Positions 15,201 through 27,600 of a DNA stretch of 64,000 nucleotides are shown here, piece by piece. The notes under the pieces were generated by a model. It saw only the letters and a list, made by a program, of their open reading frames with translations, searched no databases and was not told the DNA's origin. The DNA is from Antedon mediterranea (lineage: Eukaryota; Echinodermata; Crinoidea; Comatulida; Antedonidae): assembly GCF_964355755.1 (NCBI RefSeq), contig NC_092679.1, positions 3,968,001 through 4,032,000 on the forward strand. The letters are read 5' to 3'. Position numbers and translations under genes: made by a program. Each line of letters starts with the position of its first letter. Positions within the stretch are counted from its first letter, which is position 1.

Positions 15201-18200
15201 TTTGAAGAGAATAGACCAAGAGGGCGCCAACTAACTTTTAGTATGTAACACGTTGTATACTAACTAAACTACTTATTTTGAAATTTGAAGGGTACTTGTA
15301 AATCTGTGAAATATAATAATAATAATACGCATAATATAGTATTTTAAACAAAAAATGAATAAGCATACCAATATTCTTGAGTAGAAATTTTGTATACGTA
15401 GCAGCTAGTATATCACGATTCTCACATGCTAGTGTGACTGGGTCTTGTCCACTGTCATCTATAGTAAATTCAGGACTATCACCGTTCCCGTGAAAATAAA
15501 ACTGAAATATTTAAAAATTATTTTTAAATCAATCATGGTAAATAATTAGAACAAATCTTTCTTCTGAATTTGTAATGAATTCATTCATTCATTCATCAGT
15601 GGAAAATTATTATTTCCATTTATATTCATTTGCATATAAAATAAACATAGAAATTATGTTTGAGATGAGAAATGATTAAATATTTTACTCTGATTGGAAA
15701 AATTACTTAAGTAATGTGTAGAATATTCAAGCAAATTTGTTTTTTATTTGCAATTTTCTGATGCCTGTTCTGTAAATATTGTTTTAAAATTTAGTAATAT
15801 GATGCAATATGAAACACAAGGATAATAAATACAGAGGTTTAAGCTTGGTTCCCACAAAGACGCAACACAAGCAAGTTGACCAATGACAAGCGACAATCGA
15901 ATAATCGATTGATTGTGATTGGCCAAATCCCTTATGTTGCGTTACTTTGTGTTTCTAGTGGGAACCAAGCATTAGACAACTGTAATCAAATTCGAATTAA
16001 GTTACCTTAGTTGACGGGCAGACTCTAAACGTATGTAAACGCTTTGGGATAATCCTCAGATAGAATTCTTTGATTGTAAGTTGCTTTGGTGAGATGTAGC
16101 AAAAGACTTTCTTTGGTTTACGAAGTTTTTCGCTGTTGGCTTCTAAAAGCCGAGCCTCGTAATAACTGTCCATATTCTTCTTGCTAACCGTTTTATTGAC
16201 CTGTGCCATGGCGTCCTCTAAAAAAAGAAAATGACAAAAATGCTACAAAAATGATCATAGTGGAATATAAGTTTCAAATATGTAATCTCCTGTGGTTGTA
16301 TTAAGGCGCAGGTGTAAAAAGGTCCTTAATGATATACTGTACAATCTACAGAAATCTCACAAGTAAATTATCCTGGGCTACCTAGTATCAAATGGCGACG
16401 TAACTTGTTACAATAGGAACGCTGATTATTTTCTGCAGATAAAGACTTGGCTTCATCTATTAATATGTTGATACTTCATTAGTAAATTGTTGTATAATAG
16501 CTTTAACATTTTTCATCAACGAATCCTAATAAACAAAATTTAGTTGGGTATGTCTACAGTAGAGTAACGATCAGAGAGGTTTACCTTTAAAGCTCTAAGA
16601 GCTTATTGGGTTACCCTCTTTCTCTTATCCTGTCATTTGTATATACCTGTATTTGTATTATTGTATTTGATGAATGAGCAACAAAAACAACATTCAAGGA
16701 ATAAGCTGATTTAATTTTGAAGTGAGCCCTCCCAAATCTCGTTACCTGTTAATACTATGATGTTGAATTCTCCATTGGCAAACTGCTGATCCTTGTAGCT
16801 TGCTACAGCCTTGAAACAGCCTGGCTGGTAAAGCTTGATGAATAGAGAGATGAGGTTGTCATCTTGCACAGTCACATCCCACAATGGATTGTCTATTTCT
16901 GATGGGCTAGAATCAAGCTTTGGAAAATAAGAAATAAGATGAAATAATTTAAAAAAATTTAACTGTTTATGTAGAGCAACTTATTCTCAATAAAAACATC
17001 TTTAATGTAGCTGATAATCCTCCAAATGAATATATAATCCCAGCATCCAATATAAGACCACCTACAAACTTGTAGTACAATAATAATAAAAGTAATAGCT
17101 ATATACGTTTGGTAAAAGGTTACTTTATTTTGTTGTATTAATTTGTAATGTACCTGAGTAATGTAATTTATATTATTTTATAAATACTGGAAAAAAACAA
17201 ATTGTAGTACAATCAAACCTTTGGGCCCCACAAAAGTGTCCCTTTAACAAAAAAAATAGGTGTTCCTTAAAGGTTGGAAATACTGTAGTATTCAAACATT
17301 ATATACACATATTACACCTTGTTCATTTCACAGATTGTGTGGGCGTGTGTAATAACAGTGTTCTCTAAATAATCGTGTTCTATTGTATATCCATTTACCA
17401 AGAAACTTACAGTTGTAACTTTCATTGCATATTCTTTAATACTTTCTTTAGATATTCGTTCCTTGCACACGTTGCCATATTCATCACAGACTTCTAAATG
17501 TAAGGCATGCAGCTCATCTTGTCTAACTACTATGGTTGAACTATGGTTTACAAAGTTGCATTTTGCTGGCACTATGCAACCTACAACAAAACAAAAGTAT
17601 TATAGATGTATTATTCCCCTGAATACATTTTTTTTGTTGAAATGCCATTTTAATGTCTTAACTTCACCAGATGCGCACAATGAATTAACTTGACATAACT
17701 CAGTCACTATGATACTGCATTACGGTTCAACCCCTTATTTGGGACCAGTGGTCTCTAAGGCCTCTATTTAGGGGACACTCTTATTAAGTTGAAACTTTCT
17801 TGGGTTTGGAAAGTTTTTGTTTATATGATTATACAGTTATGTAAAGAAGATATTTTTGTTAATGATGTAATGTTATAACATTTTAGGGGTGGTATCTAAA
17901 AGAAGACAAACCTGGTAAAAACTCTTTCTTGTATGGATTTTCTGAGATAGGTTTACTGTGTATTTTAACATAAAATTTATAAATCCCCGATCGTCTAGTA
18001 GTAAAAGACACCCTAACTGCATTATTTTGATCTTCACATTTTTCAATTTGACAAGGTACAGACTGGCTTCCAACATCGATACTTGCCAATACCTCATCAG
18101 CTGAGCTAATTTCAAAAACTGAACCCCATCCATGGAAAAACTAAAACAGAAACAAATTATGTCAAAAAATAGCAAGCAGCTATTTCACATGATCTAAGCA

Positions 18201-21200
18201 TTAATTACTTGCAAGTGGGGTGATTTAGCTGTTTTAAATGTTAATGTAAATTGACATGTAATTAAGCATAGCTGCAAGGTAGGTTTTTAATAAAAGAAAT
18301 TTAAATATCAACAGTTAAATGTTGTTCTGCAATTCATCAAATGTAGGGATTGTATTGATTACCAGTTCACGATTTTAAAATCAATGCAAGATAATTCACA
18401 TATTCATTCCTCAGTTTATGATTTGTACACCTTCAGTCAATCAATCAAATAAACCTAAATATTTGTCTTCCACTATCAAACTACTGTAGTTTGACAAAAA
18501 AAAGTGTGATGTGCCCAAATATGGTAATGATGTGCTCAAATATGGCAGTAACATGACATCATCATATCTGTATATGGGCACATCATACTTTTTGTCACAT
18601 AAAGTTTGATAGTGTAGACAAAGCTTTATACAATTATTACTCTTTTTTTCAAATTCAAGAAGCAATTAACAAATTTTATATATTTTTTAAAAGAAATCCA
18701 AGTCGACCTTAATGTGAGGAAGCCATTAAAGCTATGTTTAGCCTGAACCCGAATTCGGTGGTGGCCTCAGAAAGCTCCTGGCAATGCTACACTATCAAAC
18801 TAGTTTGACAAATATGGTAGTGATATGCCCAAATATGGTACTGATATGACATCGTGTCCATATATGGGCACATCACATTTTTTTGTCACTGTACAGTTTG
18901 ATAGTGTAGACAGAGCTTTAAACATCACCCACTTTTACAATTTTATTTTTATTATTTTATTAAGCCACCACATTGGAAACAGGGCTTAGTGTGAACACAC
19001 CTTTAAGGTATATTCAGTCTTATTTTAGTTTATAGTAACAAAAATTAAGCTTACCTCAACTTTAAAGTTTTCCATTCTTCCAACAATTTGATTATCTTCC
19101 CAACCCCATGTTATTTTGGATTTGTAAGGATCAAGAAAATTCCTTTTATCCCATAAATTGTTGATATTACGGTTTCCCAAGAGCAGATATGAGACGACAA
19201 ATATCATCAACAAAGCAATTACTGTAAACAAACAAATTTGATTTTTAATTACTGTAGTTTTTTTATGGTTTAAAAAAAGATAATTGCTTCACATTAAAAG
19301 ACAATTAACAGGCCTGGTCTTTTAAGGTGAGCGAGTGCAATCACTCACCTAACACACTCCTAAAATGGCCTTGAGGAGTTGTGATTTACAACACGCTTAA
19401 ATTTGGTAAAACCAAAATACAAACAGCCCCTCTGAATGTATTAAGGAGTGCAATTTGTAGCACACCTATAATTTTCAAATGACAAGGCCTGTTTAACTAG
19501 TACAGTAGTACGGTCATTTTTATTGCGGTTGTGAAAATTTAAAACACTAAATAGTACAACAAAGCCACTACCTTTTTGGGTGTAAAATAACATTTAAGGA
19601 ATGACATTTGGGTTATATAATCATAAAGCTCTGTCTACACTATCAATATATGGACATGTCATATTTAGGCATATCACTACCATATTTGGGCACATCACAC
19701 ACTAGTTTGATAGTGTAGAAATAGCTTTAGTATGGTGAATCAGTTTAATACTTACAATAAAAAAATGACCCTTCATTTTCATCCACTTGTTTATCTTGAA
19801 CTATTAGCTTTTTCCATATGTTGACATCTTTATTTTCTTCCTTTAAAACCAATTGTATTCGTTTTGCCTCATTTTTAAGTACATTAAAATCTTCAGGTGA
19901 AATCCGCAGATCAATGGCTGACGAAACCGCTATTAAACGTAATTGTTCAATGTTCCAATAGCCTTTGGATGCCAGACTGCATAAAATATATGAATACTTA
20001 TATTAATATTAATTGATGTTACAAAAAAGTGTGATGTGCCCATATATGGACATGATGATGTCATATCACTACCATATTTGGGCATCACTACCATGTTTGG
20101 GCACATCACACTTTTTTGTTAAATTAGTTTGTGTAAACAGACCTTTAGTAATATCAAATTATAGATTGCCTAACAAAAATACAGCATTTGTAATTCAAAT
20201 TTTAGTTCCAAGTTAGTAAAGAGTTCATTATATATTAGATGAGATACAATGATGAGACAATTATGAAAATGTCCTACTTTACAGATATGGAAATTGAGCA
20301 TAAAGATATCACAATAAATTATGTTAAATCTTATTACTGTGGAACATCGTGCAATAATAATACTGTATTATAGACTTTATAGTACTGTAGATTTTTATTA
20401 AATAATTATTTAAAACAATTTTAATAATTCCTCAATGCTATTTTATAATTCAAAAGGAAAATTACTAAAAAAATTTCCTGAGAAAACTGTTCCATAAAAC
20501 GCATCTCACCATATCTCTATTCCTGTTGTACTACTGTGAGATTAGGCCTATAAAATACTCAGTCATTCTATACTACTAATATTAATAATACTTTAAAGGC
20601 ATGAAGAGAGAATGCTAAACCGCCTGAAGCAATTACACAGTACTAGTATGCTGAAAATATATATAATAAAGATAAACAATTGTCATTTGAATCAATGTGA
20701 TATACTGTACCTATGAAAACAATGTTTGAGACCAATGCCTTCAAGCCATTGCAGAAGATATGGTATGTTCTGTAGATGAGCTATTCCTTCTTTTACTTGT
20801 GTTTGTTCTTCAAGAAACAAATCTGTAAAAGCTCTATGTGTCAGGTCAACTTCTCCGCAGTCCTCAAATGACCTACATCCTAAATATTCGTAACAAAAAA
20901 ATCATTATGCGTTATTTTACATTATACATTTTCTCATTTAACCAAGGCATAACTATTTTTGGATGGCTGGAAATAATAAATCCTACTATAAACTTAGAGT
21001 AGGCCTAACAACATTATTAGCCATATAGCCAGCTTAGTTAGGCTAACTAGTAACTAATGTCTCTTCAACATTCATCATGCTGCTGCGTTTAAATGTAGCC
21101 TACCCGAAAAATGTAGGTCTAGGCCTACGCCTATTCTATTGACATTTCATTATTATTATTGTTTGTTTAATAAATGTTGGGAATTTATTATAAATTGATT

Positions 21201-21466
21201 GTGCTAATTTGCACAATATATACTGTGTGTTTAAAAAATATATATGTAAATTGATCAATTGATGAAAAATCAGAAGCAAACTCACCAACTGCATGAAACA
21301 CATGCTCGTAGGCCACTAGTTTCTGGTCGATAAGCCAGTTTCTAAATGACTTCTCGCCTTGTCCATCGGCTTCAGAGTTCACAAAAAAGGGTGCTAGGCT
21401 AAGCTGAAAGGTGATCAAAAAGAGGGCGGGGATGATAAAATGTTGTACGATTTTTCCTCTTGCCAT
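9222..21466 (-). CDS. AREL1: AREL1-type HECT E3 ubiquitin ligase, complete, 18 exons, about 971 aa
   Basis: Exons 5' to 3': 21466-21286, 20879-20711, 19976-19756, 19221-19055, 18140-17912, 17580-17318, 16917-16746, 16217-16006, 15501-15369, 14919-14798, 14045-13970, 13866-13757, 13069-12887, 12304-12176, 11819-11690, 10821-10673, 9934-9759, 9315-9222; all phases agree. AREL1 transfers ubiquitin from E2 to targets; the human protein ubiquitinates IAP antagonists such as SMAC and HtrA2. Order: signal-peptide-like N-terminus (1-30), a helical region absent from human AREL1 (about 35-185), a membrane segment (IALLMIFVVSYLLLG, about 191-205), filamin-like repeats (about 230-470), the family block KPKKVFCYISPKQLTIKEFY (about 495), and the HECT domain (about 625-971) with LDWGG, FDENELELLMCG and catalytic HTCFNQLCLP. 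Cys941 is encoded TG|C across the last intron. As read the protein ends INERVSWV; one base fewer would give the family-like ending EGSAGFSLV. Confidence 0.95.
10892..10980. repeat. 29-bp tandem repeat, three copies
   Basis: CCAGTTAACGTTAAGTTGCT followed by TTRAATTGA repeats at 10892, 10921 and 10950. It lies in the AREL1 intron just upstream of the exon ending at 10821. Each unit contains the palindrome GTTAAC. Confidence 0.95.
12353..12475. mobile_element. Palindromic MITE, family M1 (TIR AAGCTCTGTCTACACTATC)
   Basis: Starts AAGCTCTGTCTACACTATCA and ends AATAGTGTACACAAGGCT, the inverted match. The interior carries the family block ATATGGTAGTGATATGACAT and ATATATGGGCACATCA. Lies in an AREL1 intron. 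Confidence 0.85.
12685..12848. mobile_element. Palindromic MITE, family M1
   Basis: Left end AAAGCCTTGTCTACACTATC, right end AATAGTGTAGACAGAGCTTT. The interior reads in the opposite sense to the copy at 12353, only 210 bases away in the same intron. Confidence 0.87.
13305..13690 (-). mobile_element. tRNA-derived SINE, family A, minus strand
   Basis: On the minus strand the head reads GGGCGAGTGGTTAAGACAGT (A-box-like) and then GGTTCGAGCCT (B-box), followed by a body with CATCTTTCGAGACAAGTAGG. The same head and body occur on the plus strand at 49046-49370. It lies in an AREL1 intron beside the exon 13757-13866. The 3' limit is approximate. Confidence 0.8.
14250..14765. mobile_element. MITE family M2 interrupted by a LINE insertion
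   Basis: The left end AAGCTTGGTTCCCACTAGGA (from about 14252) matches the M2 copies at 15841 and 57136. The interior of M2 (GCTTGTGATTGGTCAA, CTTGCGTTGCATGTACGTCC) resumes near 14710-14755. Between the halves lies the LINE 3' fragment, so the LINE inserted into the MITE. The right terminus is eroded. Confidence 0.65.
14270..14656 (+). mobile_element. 5'-truncated non-LTR retrotransposon (LINE) 3' end
   Basis: The translation includes LKKLLKTHLF, the usual last segment of reverse-transcriptase ORFs of CR1/L2/Jockey-type LINEs. About 300 bases of 3' UTR follow, ending GTGCGCTATAAAAATC and (TTA)n. The 134-codon frame across it is not a host gene. Clade assignment is uncertain. Confidence 0.7.
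15841..15972. mobile_element. MITE family M2, complete copy
   Basis: Left end AAGCTTGGTTCCCACAAAGA and right end TTTCTAGTGGGAACCAAGC are inverted repeats. Inside are GTTGACCAATGACAAGCGAC and its inverted counterpart GATTGTGATTGGCCAA. The element is about 130 bases and could fold end to end. It lies in an AREL1 intron. Confidence 0.88.
18473..18628. mobile_element. Palindromic MITE, family M1
   Basis: From CCACTATCAAACTACTGTAG to GATAGTGTAGACAAAGCTTT. The interior holds AAATATGGTAATGATGTGC, a second ATATGGCAGTAACATGACAT and ATATGGGCACATCA, that is, two copies of the inner motif. Confidence 0.85.
18786..18918. mobile_element. Palindromic MITE, family M1
   Basis: From TACACTATCAAACTAGTTTG to GATAGTGTAGACAGAGCTTT, with inner TATGGTAGTGATATGCCC and ATATGGGCACATCACA. 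In the same AREL1 intron as the copy at 18473. Confidence 0.88.
19625..19728. mobile_element. Palindromic MITE, family M1, short internally deleted copy
   Basis: AAAGCTCTGTCTACACTATC at the left, GATAGTGTAGAAATAGCTTT at the right, about 100 bases in all. It lies just downstream of exon 19756-19976 of AREL1. Confidence 0.85.
20015..20145. mobile_element. Palindromic MITE, family M1, left end missing
   Basis: Begins inside the element (TTACAAAAAAGTGTGATGTG) and has the inner repeats CCATATTTGGGCATCACTA. The right end is decayed (GTTTGTGTAAACAGACCTTT). Confidence 0.75.
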
Positions 21467-24400
21467 TACACTACCTCATTCTTATCAAATATTGAAATGC
21501 GTTCGCCCAAAAATAATGGCAATATTATAAACCCAATAATTATTGGACCAAAACAAAGTTTATTACGCTGTAGGCCTAACCACCAAAGCTAAAGCCTGGG
21601 AGACAGAGAAAAATTGCCTTTCCACTCAAAACAACCCATGCATAAAAAATGTTATAGTGCCCTCTATAGTTTCAATTTTACAAAGTTTTTCTTTCACATC
21701 TCAAGTGGTAGGTCGTAGGCTAAGTACAGATTTATAACTATAATTAATTTGATAAAATTATACCAATACCTTATTATAATGATCCGGATGATGAGACCAC
21801 CTAATCTAAAACTCAGTCACCTCATTAAGAAATATCAATTAATTCGACACAATAATAATAATATAATACAGAAATATAAACAAAATACATATTATAAACA
21901 TTTAAAAGAAAATGCAATAGCAAAACTTTAAACTATTTACAATAACCAATAAACACTGCCCTCCATCATTTATTGATGCAAAAAGCAGTTTACAAAATTT
22001 TAATTGCAAGATACAGCTTTAAAATGATTTTTCTTTAAAAAATGCATTTATTACTTTAAACCAATAAAACAATTTGAAAATATAATGAATATACATAACT
22101 TAAAATCAAAAAGTCATATACAAAGTTTTATGAATAAATAAACATTATTATAAGATTCATAATCAAAACACATAGGTGAATATTTTTAGCAGGATATAAA
22201 GCAAAAAAATTAACAAATTAAATAGAAATAGAAGTAAGTAGACATAACACAACTTTTCATAATGTTCAAAGTTTATTTTGAATAGTCAGGTAGTGAACAT
22301 ACAAAATAATATTAAACTCAGTATTTAAATTGTTTGTTGTTTTGTTTTGGGTTTTTTGGTGTGATGTATTTTTAATGAAAAAAGACACAGAGACAAGTAC
22401 ATTTTATATATGTTCATATTTGTTTTGAATCTAGTGTAGAAAACCAAGGCTTATTACTGCAACACTGAAAAGATACAAAATGCAAAGAAACAGATTGAAA
22501 AATCTTTTTTTTTTCTGCTGCAAGATGCCATAAGAAACCATGGCAATTGCATAATCAAATGTAAATCATTGGAAGCTGGAGCTAAAGAAACATAAGCATT
22601 GAACAAAATATTCTTTTTTTTTTAAAGAAAACCAAAATGCAAACAGAAAACAGACCTCAACGCAAACCGAAAAACACACCAACTGACAAGATGCATGACA
22701 TATCATGGCAGAAATATGTAATCAATGGAATATACCTGGGATTTCAGACAAACCAAATATGAATCAACCGGGCTTTATGAGTTTTTATCTACAGTACAAG
22801 CCTAGCAGCTAGTTACAGATCTTACTTGGTTTTTATGCTTGGATGCTTGAAGCCATGTCTTGCTGCGTTAGTAACCTACCTTTGTGTTTCCATTTCCTAA
22901 AAAAAAGTCTTCCAACAACACCAGTGTGCATGTTTAAGTGTTAGTAGCGAAAATCATTTTACAGTTAAATATGTCAACTACCAGGCAATGAAGAAATATT
23001 TTGACAATGTATGAAATGGTATTACAGTTGTGTATTCAACCATTTAGGAAATAATTATTTAACCCTGTACATGAAAATTATTAGGAGTGAAGCTGAAATA
23101 AAAAACATGCATAATAAAGTCTAAGGAAAATAAAACTATCAAAGACAGAGGTGATGGTACAGAAATTATGGCATCTGTTGGTCAACAGACACTGTGTGTG
23201 TAACACGTTGAAACATACTCCTATGAATGACGTCATTCACAAGCAAAGCTCAAGTGGCTGTGAGTTTGAGAACGTCATGCGCGCCACACGAAATGAAATG
23301 GAGGTTGTGGTACATCTATCTATTAGATCTAAAGTTATACTTTTATGGAAAACCTGATACTTTTATAAACTAAATCAAAATGATTTCAATTGAATAAAGA
23401 TTATTCTAGGTCTAGAAACTGAAATTGTATAATAAGGCAAGATAAAAGACAAACAAATTCCACCACACCGAGATGATGTGAGCTTTAGGCCTACGACGAC
23501 ACGGAGGAAGAGATCTCACTCCCTGGTGAGAGAAATGAGCATGTTCATAGTTTCAATTTTATTTACAGTAGGCTTATCTGTTAATAATATTGATAAGCTA
23601 TTAAATATCTATACAATTAATTAAATGTATACTTACATTGCCTGAATGTGACGTATGTTTGATTTATGTATATTTTTTAACAAATAAAACACCACCTACT
23701 TTATCTCATCTCTTGGCGCTCTGGCTTTCTTCTCTAACTTTTCTTAACTTAATATGCAAATTAGAAGAGGGAAATAGTTGTCGTTGATTGGCTCATTTGG
23801 TTGCTGAGCATTTTGAGAAGATTGAGCTTTCCGTTGATTGGCTATTTAGAGATTACTTTTCTATCCGGGCATTTTGAACCGTTTTGGTATCACACAACCG
23901 GCCATATAACATTAATACAGAATGTAGTTCTTTTCTTTGGAGCTCAATGGCGTAGTCATTTTTTTAAACTGACAGCTATCATTGTGTGTCGTCCTCGTAC
24001 ATAATTATTTTTTTTTGGCTGTAATGAATATGTCTCAATAACAACTAACTAGCTTTCTGTATATTTTGTATACATTTATAGATTAATAATAAATTGTAAA
24101 TATAAAATAATTATATATAGCTTTTAAAATTGGTATAATAAATCAGTAACTATAGGCCTACAAAATAACGTATTAGGTGTTTTCCTTTTCTTTCATTATG
24201 GCTGAGACAAAATTGTCACACTTGGATTTAACGTTTGTCATAATTTGACTGAGCACGGCTCATATTTTAGGCTGACTCTTTAATATTATTATTTATATCA
24301 TATCACAATATCGGATATGGTCAGTGTAGCATCTGTAAAATATCTAATGCCTGGTTAATAGATTATTAATATCACAATATTAACGTCCGAATTTGCTGAG

Positions 24401-24663
24401 CACAGGCCTATGGAGCTATACTATGCCCCTCTCCAGATTTTTATAAACAATCTATGTAATTTATGCATTTTGAAACTATTTTTTATTTTTTGAAATTATC
24501 TTGCACTATTATTGGTCATTAATTTTATCGTCGACTTCCTCGTGACATGACAATGTTCAAGCATTTATTAATAACTCCCTACATCATAATCGAATAACCC
24601 AGGAGTACACAGTAATTTAGTTTGCCAAGCCTAATCTTTTTGGAAATCCGGATCATTCGCAGG
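21467..24663. promoter_or_regulatory. Divergent 5' interval between AREL1 (-) and the carotenoid oxygenase (+)
   Basis: The two start codons face away from each other across about 3.2 kb, so both promoters must lie here. I see no exon and no clear TATA box. The TAGGCCTA octamer and close variants are frequent (near 21571, 23486, 24153 and 24405). A TGACGTCA-type CRE-like site lies in the stretch near 23228-23236. The 22000-23150 part is plain AT-rich sequence. Confidence 0.4.
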
Positions 24664-27600
24664 ATGTTGCTTCGTAACAGTGGGCTATTTTTTCGTAGAT
24701 TAGGCATAGCAAGCATCATGTCGACTTCTATTAATGAAATGTTAACAAAGACTTATTTGAAAGATAATCCAACCCCAACAGAGGCTGTAATCGAAGGTAA
24801 GACTCAACTCAGCAAACCGTGTGATGACAGGCTGGGAATGTATACAAACATGGGAAATTCCCCATGTCGCAACAGTCGACCTTTACACTACAGTAGTAGT
24901 TATTAGGCCTGTAGTATTTAGTAATCATAATAATAAGATGATTTGTTCATTATTTTCTTATCTGAGTAGCCAACGCAATAAATGTGGGGGAAAGGAGGTG
25001 CATCACACAGTGCAATAGGCCTCTCTGTAGATGTGACGATGGAGACTGTGCTGGAGGAATTCCCAATGTCGCAAAGTTGACCGGCCCTATGTGGGCTACC
25101 TTTCATAGTAGTTCAAATTAGGCCTGTAGTATTTAGTAATCATAATAATAAGATGATTTGTACATTATTTTCTTATCTGAGTAGCCAACAACGAAAGTAA
25201 ATAATTTGCATACAGTTAGATGCCTATTTTATTATTGTCTGATACTAGCACTGATCCAAATCAAATCTCCTAAACAACTCATCAACATTGTTTTATTTTA
25301 TTAAATTATCTGACATTATTAATTTAGGATGTTATCTCTCTCTATATATGTTAGGAGCGTTACCACAATGGCTTAGTGGGGAATTGCTTCGAACTGGTCC
25401 AGCCATATTCGAGGTTGGCGGCCAAAAAATGAACCACTTCTTTGATGGATTTGCAATGTTGTTACGATTCACAATCAAAGATGGCAGCGTTAAGTATCAA
25501 AGTCATTTTTTGAATAGTGAGACTTACAGACAATCTTTCAAACAGAATCGCATCGTTGTGTCACAATTTGGTACCGCATCCTACCCAGATCCATGCAAGA
25601 GTATTTTCCATCGTTTCATGTCAAAGTTTTCGGTTCCTGAGCTGACAGACAACGGAAATGTGAATATTATTCCTATTGCTGATGAACTATATGCGTCTTC
25701 AGAAACGCAGAACTTGTGCAAAATTGATTTAGATTCAATGACAAATACAGAGAAGGTAACTTAACAGAGCAATAGTTTTATCAGTGGCGTAACGCAGAGA
25801 CATGAAGCCCCTGGTTAGGTAACCCCTCCAAGTTCCAAGGCTGGGCGTTTGAACCTTTTCGTCATATTTGAATGCCTGTTTTTTCCTCTAAGCACTGCTC
25901 ATGGGCCCCCTGAGCGCTCATAGCCGTTACGCCACTGAGTTTTATAATACTCTATACGGAGTATATTGTTTTTGTATAGTTCTATTTTTATATATGATTT
26001 TTTTATATGAGGGCCCCTTGATTGTCAGCATATTATTGCTGTTTAGGGTCACCCTCTATTATAACAAATAGTAGATATTAAATATGATTAAAATTCAATG
26101 CAATTAATTTCTCTCAGAAATCCTGAATCCCACCCCCTAAAAATGTAGTTGGATTATTCAAACATTGTCTAAACTTATTTTTATAATTCTTAAGAATTTT
26201 GTATTTGATGTTGAAATTTGTACTTTTTATTGTTTATTGTAAGCTGATGTAATCTCATTCTTTTTTAATTGCACCCTAGTTTGAAACCCCATTTTATCAT
26301 TTTCTTGAATCATTGTACATACTATTATTTTATTTGTGATTTGATGAAGAAATGTATTTGTATTATTCAGATACTGATATACTCAGTCATATTATAATAA
26401 TTTTTTTTGCTAGTTCATGATTTGATAAATTATTTTTAGATTATCATCTATTTTATATTTTTCACAGGTAAATATTTTTCGCAGAAATAACATAGCTGTG
26501 AATACGCAGACAGCGCATCCACATGTTGAATCTGACGGGACTGTCTACAACCTTGGAACAGCATTCTCTGGAAGAAGTTGCTATAAGATCGTCCGCTTTG
26601 ATGCTCAAAAGAAAGGTTTCATACTTGCTCAAAATGAGCATTTTTTTAAAAACTAATGAGCAAGTCTCAAGACCTAAAAATTAAATTGAAATAGTAATAT
26701 ATGAAATTTACTAAAATGAGGTAGAATCGTAACGTTTCAGGCAATTTCATACAATATAAATGAGTTTTTGACCTGACCTGGTGTTAAAATATATTAAATT
26801 TACCTGCATGGAGTAAATTATAAAATTTGAGATAATTTCATGTAATAAAAATGTTTATAAATCCAATTTACTTGGTTATATTTGCATTAATATTATATCT
26901 GTTATATGATTGAGAGTCATCTAAACAATTTGTCCTATCTACGGTAGGTAAAAACTTTTGACACAACTGTTTAACTGACTTGTGAATTTCCAGTTCTTAT
27001 GGAGCATATCATTTTAAACTACAGTATATTGTCCCCCTGAATTTTGTTGAATATGCCATTTAATGCCACACATCAACCTTAACTAAAAATTGGATAATAA
27101 AAAAAATATTTACCTGAAAAAAATGTAAATTTATAAAGTTTGTTTTGTCTCTTTATAAGTGAAACCATTATTTTTGTTCATTTTTCTTCTACAGAAGTGA
27201 ATAACTTGATTAAAACTACAAAATGGTCTTTCAGGTCTGATTTTATTAATCTACATTGTTCATGTTTTTTGGGAACAATGTATCTTTAAACTATTTTGTT
27301 TTTGTTTGTGTCACTAGAATCAGGGCCAACTGCGTCAGTGGTTAGCACCATACCATCATCATCAGGACGAAACCCATCATATTACCACAGCTTTGGAATG
27401 ACTGAAAATTACATCATCCTGATGGAATACCCGTTTATCGTCGACGTCCTATCCTTAATCATTTCACAATTTACGGGAAAAACGTTCTTCAACACATTGT
27501 CCTTTGACCAGGCCAAGCCAACGTATATCAACATTATCGACAAGAAGACGGGTGAAACTGTTGTCAAGCACAAAGCAGACGCCATGTTTTCATTTCATCA

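Noticed and set aside
14920-15219. 99-codon minus-strand frame near the AREL1 exon 14798-14919
   Set aside because: It lies in an intron next to the acceptor of the real exon, resembles no family I know and breaks the AREL1 reading.
22000-23150. Possible extra gene between AREL1 and the carotenoid oxygenase
   Set aside because: No exon with recognisable protein content was found on either strand; the sequence is AT-rich with poly-T and poly-A runs.
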